Assembly: GCA_031292735.1 (NCBI GenBank)
Contig: JARLGP010000201.1
Location: forward strand, 1 to 18,652
DNA length: 18,652 nucleotides
Origin: Holophaga sp.
GTDB lineage: Bacteria; Acidobacteriota; Holophagae; Holophagales; Holophagaceae
Reading direction: 5' to 3'
Part shown: positions 1 to 7,491 of the stretch, piece by piece
Position numbering within the stretch: the stretch's first letter is position 1
Layout: each line of letters opens with the position of its first letter
Program-made: the position numbers and the translations under genes
Notes under the pieces: model-generated
The model's input: only the letters and a program-made list of their open reading frames with translations
Database searches by the model: none
What the model was told of the DNA's origin: nothing

Positions 1-2010
1 CACGCACTTCTTGGCCTTGCACTTCTTCTCGACGATGTGCTGGTGGTATTCCTCGCGGAAGTTCTTGAGGGAGCTGAGCACGGGGTTCGGCGCGGCCCGG
101 CCCAGGCCGCACAGGGCGGACTGCTGGCAGAGCTTGGCGAGGCGTTCGAGCTTGTCGATGTCGCTGAGCTCGGCCCGGCCGGAGGTGATCTTTTCGAGGA
201 TCTCCAGCATGCGGGTCGTGCCTTCGCGGCAGGGGGTGCACTTCCCGCAGGATTCCTCCTGGGTGAAGCCCAGGTAGAACTTGGCCAGGTCCACCATGCA
301 GTCGTCTTCGCTCAGCACGATCATGCCGCCGGAGCCCATGATGGAGCCGGCCTTGGCCAGGGGGCCGAAGTCCACTTCAAGGTCGGCGTTCGACGCGGGG
401 ATGAAGCCTCCGGCGGGACCGCCGGTCTGGATGGCCTTGAGGGCGCGATCGCCCTTGACGCCGCCGCCGATGTTGAACACCACCTTGGACAGGGGCGTGC
501 CCAGGGGCACTTCCACCAGGCCCGTGTGCTTGACGTTGCCGGCCAGGGCGAAGACTTTGGTTCCGCCGCTTTCAGCGGTGCCCTGGTTGGCGAACCAGTC
601 GCCGCCATAGTTGATGATGGCGGCGATGTTCGCGAAGGTTTCCACATTGTTGATGCAGGTGGGCTTGCCCCACAGGCCGCGCACCACGGGGTAGGGGGGG
701 CGGACCTTGGGCTGGCCGCGTTCGCCTTCGATGGAGCGGATGAGGGCCGTCTCTTCACCGCACACGAAAGCGCCGGCGCCCAGACGGACTTCCAGGTCGA
801 AGTCCCAGCCCGAACCCATGATGTTCTTGCCCAGGAGGCCCGCCTCCCGGCACCGGGTCAGGGCGTTCTGGATGCGCTTGATGGCCAGGGGGTATTCGGC
901 GCGGATGTAGTAGAAGCCGTGCCCGGCCTGGATGGCGAAGGCGGCGATGATCATGCCTTCCACGATGCTGTAGGGATCGGATTCCAGCATGCCGCGGTCC
1001 ATGAACGCGCCCGGATCGCCTTCGTCGCCGTTGCAGATGAGGTACCGGGTCGTTTCGGCCTGGTCGTGGGCCATCTGCCACTTCTTGCCCGTGGGGAAGC
1101 CGCCGCCGCCCCGGCCCCGGAGGCGGGCCTTGAGCACTTCGTTGATGACCCACTGGGGATCATTCTTGCCCAGGGAGGTGGCCAGGGCCTTGAAACCGCC
1201 GTACCGGACGTATTCCTCGAGGTTCTCGGGGTCCACGATGCCGCTGTTGCGCATGGCGATGCGGTTCTGGTGGTTGAAGAAGTGGATGTCGCCGTAGGTG
1301 GAGTAGAAGTCCTGGGTGATGGGCTTTTCGGGGCAGCGCAGGCGCTCCACGATCTCGCCCTTCACCGCGTGGGTGTCCAGAAGCTCGTCCAGGTCGCTTT
1401 CCGTGGAGATGCGGTAGAGGACCTTGGAAGGGTTCACCAGCACGTGCGCGAACTTGCCTTCGGTGGCCTCGGTGCAGGCGCCGAAGCAGCGCACGTGGGA
1501 GGTCTTGGCGCGGCTGGGGTCAACGCCCTTCTCCTTGAGCTTGCGGTCGAAAGCGTGCTTGAGGGTCTGGCCCGTGGTGCAGCGGCGGCCTTCGCAGAAG
1601 ATGAATTCCAGTTCCGCCGGGTTGTCCAGGGAGCCGTCCAGGGCGTGCTCCACCAGCGCCTCGCCCTTCTGGATGTGGCTGGAGAAGATCTTGTGGACCA
1701 GCGCCCGGTCCACCCGCTCGTACTTCACGGGCATCTTGCCGGGAACGGTGATGCCGACGATGGGTTCCTTGCTGCAGCGGCCGGTGCAGCCGGTCTTGTG
1801 GATGACGATGTCCTCGCGGCCGGAAGCCTGGATGTGCTTCTGGAATTCGTCCAGGGCCTCAAGGGATCCCGCTGCGTGCTCGCAGGTGGCCGAGCCGATC
1901 TGGATCTGGATCTTGGCGGAATTGCCGCTCTGGGCCAGCACCTCGTCCGCGTGCTTCCTCAACCTTTCGAAGAAGTCAGCTACGGGGTTTGCCGCAACCG
2001 GATTTGCCAT
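1..2010 (-). CDS. NADH-binding Fe-S flavoprotein, NuoF/HydB(HndC) family, 3' end outside window
   Basis: It probably oxidises or reduces NAD(H) through FMN and passes electrons along Fe-S clusters, as complex I NuoF or the HydB subunit of electron-bifurcating [FeFe] hydrogenase does. 670 residues are visible. Two thioredoxin-like [2Fe-2S] domains come first: about 32-115 (C43, C74, C78) and about 133-215 (C139, C144, C175, C179). The FMN/NADH core follows, with GRGGGGFPTG at 299-308 and NGDEGDPGAFMDR at 328-340, then the [4Fe-4S] ligands C588, C591, C594 (ESCGKCTPC) and C634. The C664-x4-C669 pair at the edge matches the linker before the 2[4Fe-4S] ferredoxin domain of HydB, so such a tail probably continues outside. 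Start ATG at 2010 has GGAG about 9 bases upstream. The tail and N-terminal domains favour a HydB/HndC-like soluble enzyme over plain NuoF; the neighbours that would decide this are outside the window. Confidence 0.9.
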   Translation of the reverse strand, partial: MANPVAANPVADFFERLRKHADEVLAQSGNSAKIQIQIGSATCEHAAGSLEALDEFQKHIQASGREDIVIHKTGCTGRCSKEPIVGITVPGKMPVKYERVDRALVHKIFSSHIQKGEALVEHALDGSLDNPAELEFIFCEGRRCTTGQTLKHAFDRKLKEKGVDPSRAKTSHVRCFGACTEATEGKFAHVLVNPSKVLYRISTESDLDELLDTHAVKGEIVERLRCPEKPITQDFYSTYGDIHFFNHQNRIAMRNSGIVDPENLEEYVRYGGFKALATSLGKNDPQWVINEVLKARLRGRGGGGFPTGKKWQMAHDQAETTRYLICNGDEGDPGAFMDRGMLESDPYSIVEGMIIAAFAIQAGHGFYYIRAEYPLAIKRIQNALTRCREAGLLGKNIMGSGWDFDLEVRLGAGAFVCGEETALIRSIEGERGQPKVRPPYPVVRGLWGKPTCINNVETFANIAAIINYGGDWFANQGTAESGGTKVFALAGNVKHTGLVEVPLGTPLSKVVFNIGGGVKGDRALKAIQTGGPAGGFIPASNADLEVDFGPLAKAGSIMGSGGMIVLSEDDCMVDLAKFYLGFTQEESCGKCTPCREGTTRMLEILEKITSGRAELSDIDKLERLAKLCQQSALCGLGRAAPNPVLSSLKNFREEYHQHIVEKKCKAKKCV

Positions 2011-2067
2011 GGGGAGCTCCGTGAAAGGTGGACCCGAAACGGGCGGTCCATCATGTTGAAAAAAGTA

Positions 2068-2085
2068 TCGATAGAAATGTATCGA
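2068..2085 (-). promoter_or_regulatory. Perfect inverted repeat TCGATA-N6-TATCGA, candidate operator
   Basis: Two perfect 6-base arms separated by 6 bases lie in the AT-rich stretch 58-75 bases upstream of the flavoprotein start. This is the right place to overlap a promoter. The size suits a dimeric helix-turn-helix regulator (Rex, CRP/FNR or Rrf2 class). The arms do not match the Rex or FNR consensus, so no regulator is assigned. No clean -35/-10 pair could be fixed around it. Confidence 0.35.
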
Positions 2086-2225
2086 ATCGTGTTACACTGA
2101 CGGGATGATGCCTGATCGTGCGGTTTACGTGCTGCGCATTCGGGAAATTCGCACCACCAGGGAGTGTCGATCAGACCGACTCTCTTGCAACGTTGTCCCG
2201 ACGGCGCCCGTGAACCTGGAGAAAG

Positions 2226-2240
2226 GGCCCGCGGCGGGTC
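2226..2240 (-). terminator. Weak GC hairpin after the DUF4139 gene
   Basis: A 6-bp stem (one G-T wobble) with a CGG loop lies about 55 bases past the DUF4139 stop. On the minus strand it is followed by CTTTCTC, only a poor T-tract. It may end the DUF4139 transcript, but the stem is short. Confidence 0.25.
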
Positions 2241-2295
2241 AACCACTGATTCAAAATAGCCGCAGCCCCGTGGCCGCGCGTTGATCTAGGTCACA

Positions 2296-3726
2296 TCACC
2301 AGTGCATCCGGGCGCGGTAGGTGAGTGTGGCGCCGCCTTCGGCGGGCACCGTGACGAGGAAACGGGCCAGACCGCTGGTCTCCTTCGTGAAGTCCTGGCT
2401 CTTCTGGACGATCTCCCAGTCGCCGTAGATGGGCTCCAGCACGGTAACCGTGACCGGTTCCTTCTTGGCGTTCTTCAGGTCCACCTGGAAGGCGGCCTCG
2501 TACACCTTGCGGGCCTGCCCCTGGGATCCCAGCGCCTTGAAGTCCGTCTGCTTGCGGGTCGCGGTCACGTCGAAGGCATCGCCGAGTTTGAGTCTCACTT
2601 TTTCGTTGCGGGGCGTGTGGTCGATGGCGTCCTCGCCCACGAACTGGGGCCTGCCTTCGCCATCCCGCTTGTAGACCCGCACCACGCCTTTGGGGAGGGG
2701 CATGCCCAGGCGGGATTCCTCCCTGTTCTGGAAGTCCACGAACACGCCCACCTTGACCTTGTCGCCCAGGTCCTCGTACCGGGCCTGATAGTAGTAGGTG
2801 TCCCCGCGCAGCACGTATTCTTTGTGGACGGGCACGCCCTGGGCGCCCAGGAGGGCCACCTGCTTGGTCTGGTTCTCCTTGAGGGTGGTGGGCCGGTCCA
2901 GGGTGTAGAGGTGGTACTCGAAAAGGCTCTCCTCCTGCATCTCGGCGGCGCGGTTCGCTGAACCTTTGGCCATGGCCATCATGGGGGCCATGGGCTGGCG
3001 CTGGGCGGGGGCCCGGTGCACGTCGCCGGCCACCAGCTGAAGCGTGGCGTTGGGGTAGGCGGAGCCGCTCTGATTGGTGAGCGTCACCCAGCCGGCCAGG
3101 TCCAGGGTCTTCTCGTCGGGCGCAAGGTTGGCCACGTAGTCCGCATGCCAGGTGAGGCCGCCGGTGAGGTAGCTCAGCTCCAGCTTCTGGGCTTTTTCCT
3201 TGGGCGAATGGAGATTGAGCACCAGGGTGGGATGGGCCCTGAGGGTGTCCGGCACGTCCGGGAAGACGATGCGGCCGGGGGAGGCGGTCTCGATGCGGTC
3301 CGGGAACCGGAGCACCACGCCGTTGTTCGTGGCCAGCACCACGGCCTCTTCCCGGAGCTCCCGGGCGCCGGGGCCGTCGGCATTGGGCTTCTCCGTGACC
3401 ACCGTGACCTTCCTGCCCACGTACTTCTCCATCAGTTTCTGGGGGGAGAGCAGGTCGAAATCGAAGTTCTGCTCGTTCACCCAGAAATCTTTGGATTCAG
3501 TCAGGTTCCGCATGAGGGCCGTCTCGGGGCGGATGAGGGCGGACACGTCCTGGAAGGCCAGGCTCAGCTCCCCCTTGGGCAGGCGCACCTCGCGCTGGTC
3601 CTTCACCAGGGCCAGGTTGTCGTTGTAGATGGTCACCGCCAGGGCCTGCTGGTCCTTCTGGGTGGTGACCGTCTCCCCCTGGGCGCAAAGGATGCAAGGA
3701 AGGGCCGCGAGGACGAGGACGCGCAT
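2296..3726 (-). CDS. DUF4139 domain-containing secreted protein
   Basis: This is a 476-residue exported protein of the DUF4139 family, whose function is not established. The chosen ATG at 3726 opens a Sec-type signal peptide (MRVLVLAALPCILCAQG) and has GGAGG four bases upstream. An in-frame ATG 24 bases earlier adds a polar MGSHSGGS extension and lacks such a site. The N-terminal half is a beta-rich domain (about 25-110). The DUF4139 core has the typical LTWHADY segment (about 215) and LTNQSGSAYPNATLQLVAGD (about 240-260), and a beta-sandwich tail ends at ARMHW. It follows the REC-EAL gene by 36 bases and is probably co-transcribed with it, which says little about its job. A periplasmic or outer-surface location is inferred from the signal peptide. 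Confidence 0.88.
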   Translation of the reverse strand: MRVLVLAALPCILCAQGETVTTQKDQQALAVTIYNDNLALVKDQREVRLPKGELSLAFQDVSALIRPETALMRNLTESKDFWVNEQNFDFDLLSPQKLMEKYVGRKVTVVTEKPNADGPGARELREEAVVLATNNGVVLRFPDRIETASPGRIVFPDVPDTLRAHPTLVLNLHSPKEKAQKLELSYLTGGLTWHADYVANLAPDEKTLDLAGWVTLTNQSGSAYPNATLQLVAGDVHRAPAQRQPMAPMMAMAKGSANRAAEMQEESLFEYHLYTLDRPTTLKENQTKQVALLGAQGVPVHKEYVLRGDTYYYQARYEDLGDKVKVGVFVDFQNREESRLGMPLPKGVVRVYKRDGEGRPQFVGEDAIDHTPRNEKVRLKLGDAFDVTATRKQTDFKALGSQGQARKVYEAAFQVDLKNAKKEPVTVTVLEPIYGDWEIVQKSQDFTKETSGLARFLVTVPAEGGATLTYRARMHW

Positions 3727-3730
3727 GGAA

Positions 3731-3735
3731 CCTCC
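3731..3735 (-). promoter_or_regulatory. Ribosome-binding site fixing the DUF4139 start
   Basis: GGAGG on the minus strand lies four bases before the ATG at 3726. It supports that ATG over the one at 3750. Confidence 0.6.
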
Positions 3736-3762
3736 AGAGTGGGATCCCATTGTAGGCCCGTA

Positions 3763-5013
3763 CTACAGGTGCGAGCGGTCCCGGGTGGACCATTCGCGCA
3801 GCTGGTCCCCGGGCATGGGGCGCGCCAGGAAGTAGCCCTGGCCGCAGTCGCAGCCGTAGCTCTTCAGGATGTTCCAGGTTTCCTGGGTCTCGATGCCTTC
3901 GGCCACGGTGTGGAGGCGCAGGTCCTTGGCCAGGCGCAGGACGTTCCTGGCCAGGATGGCGTGCTTGCGCGACTTGGGCAGCTCCCGGGTGATGGACATG
4001 TCGATCTTGAGTTCGGTCCAGGGGATGCGCTGCAGCTGTTCGTAGGTCGCGTAGCCCGTGCCGAAATCGTCGATGCTCAGCCGGAAGCCCCGCATGCGCA
4101 GCCGGGCCAGATTGGCCAGGGTATGGCCCAGGTTCGAGATGGAGGCGGATTCGGTTATTTCCAGAATCATGCGCTTGGGCACCATGTCATGGCTGGCCAC
4201 GGTGTCGAGAATCCGGTCGGCGAAGCCCTTGGTGCCCAGGGAGGCCGCGGACAGGTTCACCGACAGTTCCACCTCCAGGCCGTCCTGTTTCCATCCGTTC
4301 CATCTGCGCGCGATGCGCTCCAGGATCTGGAGGGTGAGCAGGGACATGACTTCCGCATCCTCCTCGGCCTGGGGCAGGAAGGCGCCGGGGCTGAGCAGCC
4401 CCAGATCCGGGTGACGCCAGCGGACCAGGGCTTCGACCCCCTTCAGGCTGGCGCTTTGCATGCTGACCAGGGGCTGGAAAAAGACTTCGAATTCCCCGCG
4501 ATCCATTCCCGCCTGGATTTCCGGGAGGGTCATGCGCCGGAAGGGGGAGTGGGGCAGGGTGCCGCCGACCCCATCCTGGAGGAGGGTGGTCGAAAAGATC
4601 TTGGCGAGGTTTTCCCGGCTCAACGGCTTGGCGATGACGCCCAGGCACGACAGACCGTAGCTCACGGCCATGGCCTTCACGGAATCCAGCAGGCCCGGCT
4701 CCTGGGAGCTCAGAATGATCAGATGGGGCGTGAGGTTCCGGGCGGCCATTTCCCCGATCATGGCGACGCCGTCCATGCGCGGCATTTCCAGGTCGCAGAA
4801 GACCAGGTCGATGCCCGGTTCCTCTTCCAGGATCCTCAGGGCTTCGACGCCATCCGAAACCTCGAGCACTTCCGACGCGCCCAGGCTTCGCACCAGGGAT
4901 ACAGCGTGGGAACGCTGGGTCCAGCTGTCCTCGATAACCAGGACCTTGCGGCCCAGGATCCCTGCGGATTCCACAGAGGCTCCCAGGCCATCAAGCTTTT
5001 CAATGTTGCTCAT
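3763..5013 (-). CDS. Response regulator with REC and EAL domains, c-di-GMP phosphodiesterase
   Basis: This 416-residue cytoplasmic regulator probably hydrolyses cyclic di-GMP under control of a phosphorelay, with the architecture of RocR. The REC domain (about 22-140) has acidic E28/D29, the phospho-acceptor D74 in VFCDLEMPRMDG, S102 and the conserved K129-P130. The EAL domain (about 160-410) keeps every residue expected for catalysis: E194 in GVEALVRW, N253 in SVNLS, E285 in LEITES, D315/D316 in IDDFGTGYA, K336 in LKID, E372 in AEGIE and Q392 in GQGY. It is therefore predicted active. No GGDEF domain is present. The start at 5013 has AGGA nine bases upstream. It lies downstream of the MCP-CheW pair, so it may link chemotactic input with the motile/sessile switch. 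Its sensor kinase is not in the window. Confidence 0.93.
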   Translation of the reverse strand: MSNIEKLDGLGASVESAGILGRKVLVIEDSWTQRSHAVSLVRSLGASEVLEVSDGVEALRILEEEPGIDLVFCDLEMPRMDGVAMIGEMAARNLTPHLIILSSQEPGLLDSVKAMAVSYGLSCLGVIAKPLSRENLAKIFSTTLLQDGVGGTLPHSPFRRMTLPEIQAGMDRGEFEVFFQPLVSMQSASLKGVEALVRWRHPDLGLLSPGAFLPQAEEDAEVMSLLTLQILERIARRWNGWKQDGLEVELSVNLSAASLGTKGFADRILDTVASHDMVPKRMILEITESASISNLGHTLANLARLRMRGFRLSIDDFGTGYATYEQLQRIPWTELKIDMSITRELPKSRKHAILARNVLRLAKDLRLHTVAEGIETQETWNILKSYGCDCGQGYFLARPMPGDQLREWSTRDRSHL

Positions 5014-5016
5014 GTT

Positions 5017-5133
5017 TCAGCGTCCTGCTGGTTCGGTTAGGGCGGGCCGGTCGCCGCGGTGAAGAACGTGGCCCACCTCCTCCAGGATAACGAAGGTTTG
5101 GCCCACGTTCACGATTCCTTTATGCAAGTTCAC
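5017..5133 (-). pseudogene. CheW C-terminal remnant
   Basis: Between cheW and the EAL gene an open stretch with no ATG reads LHKGIVNVGQTFVILEEVGH and on to VLHRGDRPAL before a TGA. It aligns without gaps to the last ~30 residues of the intact CheW upstream (FLEGVGKVAGGFVILLDVNH, then VLSLDELASL): G, V, FVIL, V and HVL are shared. The N-terminal four-fifths of a cheW gene is absent and a stop lies upstream in the same frame. A 38-codon ORF from GTG at 5133 cannot be excluded, but no clear ribosome-binding site precedes it. I read it as the tail of a lost cheW copy. Confidence 0.6.
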
Positions 5134-5178
5134 AGCGGGGGGTGCCCTCCGGGGAAAGGCGAATGTTCAACCCATAAT

Positions 5179-5718
5179 TTAATCAGCATTTAGCTCCGCA
5201 TCCACCGGGAGGCTGGCAAGTTCATCCAGCGACAGGACGTGGTTCACGTCCAGGAGGATGACAAAGCCTCCCGCCACCTTGCCCACGCCTTCCAGGAACT
5301 CGGAGCGTAGCGTGCTGCCGAAAGCGGGGGCGGGCTCGATGTCGGAATTGCTGATATCCAGCACCGCCTCCACCTGGTCCACGATGATGCCCAGGGTCAA
5401 CAGGTCGTCCCCATGAGCCACTTCCAGGATGACGATGCAGGTCCGTTTGACGATTTCCGTGGGCGCCCGGGCGAACCGCACCGAAAGATCGATGACGGGC
5501 ACCACCGATCCCCTGAGGTTGATGACGCCCCGGATGAAGTCGGGCATCAGGGGCACTTCGGTGAGGTTCCCGTACTGGATGACCTCCTTGATGGACGTGA
5601 TCTCCATGGCGAAGGATTCCACGCCCAGCTTGAAGGCGAGATACTGCCGGGGGGGCTCGACGAGGGCGGAGTTCACCCGGATGGTGGCGCGCCGGGGTGT
5701 TTGCAGAGCTTCGGGCAT
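5179..5718 (-). CDS. cheW: Chemotaxis adaptor protein CheW
   Basis: CheW couples methyl-accepting receptors to the kinase CheA in the cytoplasmic array. The 179 residues form a single CheW domain (about 24-170) after a 20-residue polar N-terminal tail. Typical segments are YLAFKLGVESFAMEI, IKEVI, FIRGVINLRGSVVPVIDL (the NLRG turn is at 67-70) and the closing FVILLDVNHVLSLDEL. The start at 5718 has GGGAGG eight bases upstream. The gene begins 16 bases after the MCP stop, so the two are surely one transcript and probably work together. No CheA, CheY, CheR or CheB lies in the window, so the pathway served cannot be named. Confidence 0.95.
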   Translation of the reverse strand: MPEALQTPRRATIRVNSALVEPPRQYLAFKLGVESFAMEITSIKEVIQYGNLTEVPLMPDFIRGVINLRGSVVPVIDLSVRFARAPTEIVKRTCIVILEVAHGDDLLTLGIIVDQVEAVLDISNSDIEPAPAFGSTLRSEFLEGVGKVAGGFVILLDVNHVLSLDELASLPVDAELNAD

Positions 5719-5734
5719 GTGCGTCGACCTCCCT

Positions 5735-7240
5735 TCAGAACCGGGTGAACCCGTTTTCAGTCTGCTCGGCCTGGGGTGCGGCCGCCTGGGGCCGCCGGGG
5801 CGTGGCGGGGGCCCGGGCCGGGAGCTTCCTGCGGGCCTGGGGCCGTGCGCCCTCCAGTTTGAAGAACTCCATGGCGGCCTGCATTTCCAGGGCCTGGGCG
5901 CTCACTTCTTCCGAGGTGGAGGCCAATTCCTCGGAAGCCGCCGCGTTCTGGGAGACGGCGTGACTGACCTGGGCGATGGCCTGGCTGATCTGCCCCAGGG
6001 CCGCGTTGATCTGGCCCACGCCGGAGTTCTGTTCCGAAGAGGCCGCGGCGATCTCCATGACCAGATCGGAGGTCTTCTGGATGGAGGGCACGATGGTTCC
6101 CAGGAGCTTGCCGGCCCGCTCAGCCTGGTCCACGCTCCCCGACGCCAGCTCGCTGATCTCCTCCGCCGCCACCTGGCTGCGTTCGGCTAGTTTGCGCACC
6201 TCGGCGGCCACCACGGCGAAACCTTTGCCATGCTCGCCGGCTCGGCCCGCCTCGATGGCCGCGTTCAGGGCGAGCAGGTTGGTCTGGTAGGCAATATCGT
6301 CAATGATGGCGATCTTTTTGGCGATCTGCTTCATGGCGGTGACGGTCTCACGTACCGCCTGGCCCCCATCCACCGTCTCCTTGGCCGTACGGGTGGCTAT
6401 ATCGCCAGTGACTTTGGCATTCTCGTTGTTCTGGGTAATGGACGCACTCATCTCTTCCATGGAGGCGCTGGTCTCCTCGACGCTGGCTGCCTGTTCGGAG
6501 GCGCCCTGACTCAGGGCCTGGGCGGTGGCGCTGAGCTGCTCGGAGGTCGACACCATGTTGCGGGATGCCTCCAGCACATGGCCGATGGGGCGGGCAATGG
6601 CCCGGATGATGGCAATGGTGATGACAATGCCCAGGATCACCGCGGCCAGGGTCAGCCCCAGCATGGTCCGAAAGGCGGTTTCATAGTCCTTGTGGCCTTG
6701 CTCGGCCGCGTTCCTGGTCTGCTCCTCCTGGAACTTGACCATGGCCTGCAGCGCCGTGGTCCACGCCTCCTGGGGAGCCTGGGCCTCCTTTTCCAGAATA
6801 AGGATCGCGTCCCGGGACTTGCCCGTATCCGCCAACGCCAGGGCCTTGACCAGGAGAGGCCAGGCCTTGTCCCGGCCCGCCTCGATTTCAGCCATGATCT
6901 TCTTGCCTCTGTCCGATTTCACGAGTCCTTTCATCTTATCGGACGCCTCGTCGTAATCCTTTCGGGAATCCTGGATCCGGCTCCTCATGGTCGCCAAGTC
7001 ATGGGGATCCTGGTAGAGCAGGACGTTGCGCACAGACCGGGCGACGATGTTCACGTCGATCAGAGTCTGGTTGGCCAACGCGATTTTGACGTTGTTGTCG
7101 TTCACCACATCATCGAAGCCGGCCTCGATGGCCACCATCCGGCTGATCCCGAACAAGGCGACCATGACGAGCATGACCAATATCAGGGCAAACCCCAACA
7201 TCAGACGGGTGTTGACCTTCATCCGACTGAACCACTGCAT
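5735..7240 (-). CDS. Methyl-accepting chemotaxis protein with four-helix ligand domain
   Basis: This 501-residue transmembrane receptor has TM1 at about 13-31, a helical periplasmic domain about 36-192 (4HB_MCP-like) and TM2 at about 193-214. The cytoplasmic signalling coiled coil has its conserved hairpin tip at about 312-355 ([20 protein letters not shown] then [16 protein letters not shown]). After TM2 only the opening [13 protein letters not shown] of a HAMP domain is visible before the methylation-helix sequence starts ([11 protein letters not shown]). The usual ~50-residue HAMP is almost missing. A Pro/Ala/Arg-rich linker (465-493) leads to the last residues GFTRF, which fit the generalised CheR/CheB-tether pentapeptide (aromatic-x-x-aromatic). 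Start 7240 has AAAGGAG closely upstream. It is co-transcribed with cheW; the ligand is unknown. Confidence 0.95.
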   Translation of the reverse strand: MQWFSRMKVNTRLMLGFALILVMLVMVALFGISRMVAIEAGFDDVVNDNNVKIALANQTLIDVNIVARSVRNVLLYQDPHDLATMRSRIQDSRKDYDEASDKMKGLVKSDRGKKIMAEIEAGRDKAWPLLVKALALADTGKSRDAILILEKEAQAPQEAWTTALQAMVKFQEEQTRNAAEQGHKDYETAFRTMLGLTLAAVILGIVITIAIIRAIARPIGHVLEASRNMVSTSEQLSATAQALSQGASEQAASVEETSASMEEMSASITQNNENAKVTGDIATRTAKETVDGGQAVRETVTAMKQIAKKIAIIDDIAYQTNLLALNAAIEAGRAGEHGKGFAVVAAEVRKLAERSQVAAEEISELASGSVDQAERAGKLLGTIVPSIQKTSDLVMEIAAASSEQNSGVGQINAALGQISQAIAQVSHAVSQNAAASEELASTSEEVSAQALEMQAAMEFFKLEGARPQARRKLPARAPATPRRPQAAAPQAEQTENGFTRF

Positions 7241-7290
7241 GACATCTCCTTTTATGGGTTGAGGAATAATTCGGGAAATCAGCGAAGGGG

Positions 7291-7377
7291 CTAACTGACC
7301 AGTGCCGCCAATTCATCGACAGATAGGACCTTACCCACATCCAGGAGGATGACGAGTTGTCTTGTCTCTTTACTCAT
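7291..7377 (-). pseudogene. CheW C-terminal remnant (28-codon open frame) upstream of the MCP
   Basis: Fifty bases before the MCP start, a frame from ATG 7377 to TAG 7291 reads MSKETRQLVILLDVGKVLS and then VDELAALVS. The part from LVILLDV onward is nearly the same as the end of the intact CheW (FVILLDVNHVLSLDELASL). Only the last strand and helix of a CheW domain remain, too little to fold as an adaptor, and no ribosome-binding site precedes the ATG. It is most simply the 3' end of an earlier cheW gene left when an mcp-cheW unit was duplicated or deleted. Translation as a micropeptide is possible but unsupported. Confidence 0.6.
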
Positions 7378-7378
7378 T

Positions 7379-7406
7379 GTTTCGGAAGGAACGGCCGGAT
7401 GGTTTA
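7379..7406 (-). promoter_or_regulatory. Candidate sigma-28 (FliA)-type promoter for mcp-cheW
   Basis: On the minus strand TAAA is followed after 16 bases by TCCGAAAC. The flagellar/chemotaxis sigma-28 consensus is TAAA-N15-GCCGATAA, so five of eight -10 bases match and the spacing is one longer. It lies upstream of the MCP after the neighbouring terminator, where a promoter is expected. The match is weak and chance is possible. Confidence 0.25.
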
Positions 7407-7435
7407 GGGAACTTCAACATTCGCTTCGACAACAA

Positions 7436-7474
7436 GATCCCCGCCCTCAGCATCGAGCGCTGAGGGCGGGGATC
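7436..7474 (-). terminator. Strong hairpin terminator after the SurA_N-like lipoprotein gene
   Basis: A perfect 16-bp stem (GATCCCCGCCCTCAGC and its reverse complement) with a 7-base loop begins 18 bases past the stop at 7492. On the minus strand it is followed by TTGTTGTC, a modest T-rich run. It separates the lipoprotein gene from the chemotaxis cluster. Confidence 0.7.
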
Positions 7475-7491
7475 ATCCCGGGAGGCCCGGA

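Larger units (their letters stand above)
2011..2295. other. Intergenic region between the DUF4139 gene and the NADH-binding flavoprotein
   Basis: This gap of 285 bases separates two minus-strand genes. It holds the AT-rich upstream region of the flavoprotein gene (about 2055-2100) with an inverted repeat, and a short GC-rich hairpin near the end of the DUF4139 gene. A plus-strand reading frame of about 58 codons from 2105 shows no recognisable domain or ribosome-binding site, and I do not call it a gene. Confidence 0.6.

Noticed and set aside
37..2100. Long plus-strand open frame of 687 codons opposite the flavoprotein gene
   Set aside because: The minus strand encodes a clearly recognisable Fe-S flavoprotein. 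The opposite frame is low-complexity Gly/Ala/Val/His-rich sequence typical of an antisense shadow in GC-rich DNA.
2105..2283. Plus-strand frame of about 58 codons in the gap left of the DUF4139 gene
   Set aside because: It has no ribosome-binding site or recognisable sequence, lies antisense to a regulatory gap and ends in the DUF4139 3' region.
3740..3749. Palindrome TGGGATCCCA between the EAL and DUF4139 genes
   Set aside because: A 10-base palindrome without a loop or further symmetry is expected by chance and is too short to call an operator or terminator.
3016..5040. Plus-strand open frame of 674 codons across the DUF4139 and EAL genes
   Set aside because: It crosses two real minus-strand genes and the gap between them, with shadow-like composition and no domain.
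5064..5110. Inverted arms GAACGTGG/CCACGTTC
   Set aside because: The loop of about 31 bases is long, there is no T-tract, and the arms fall inside the CheW-like remnant, so coding ancestry explains them better than a terminator or riboswitch.
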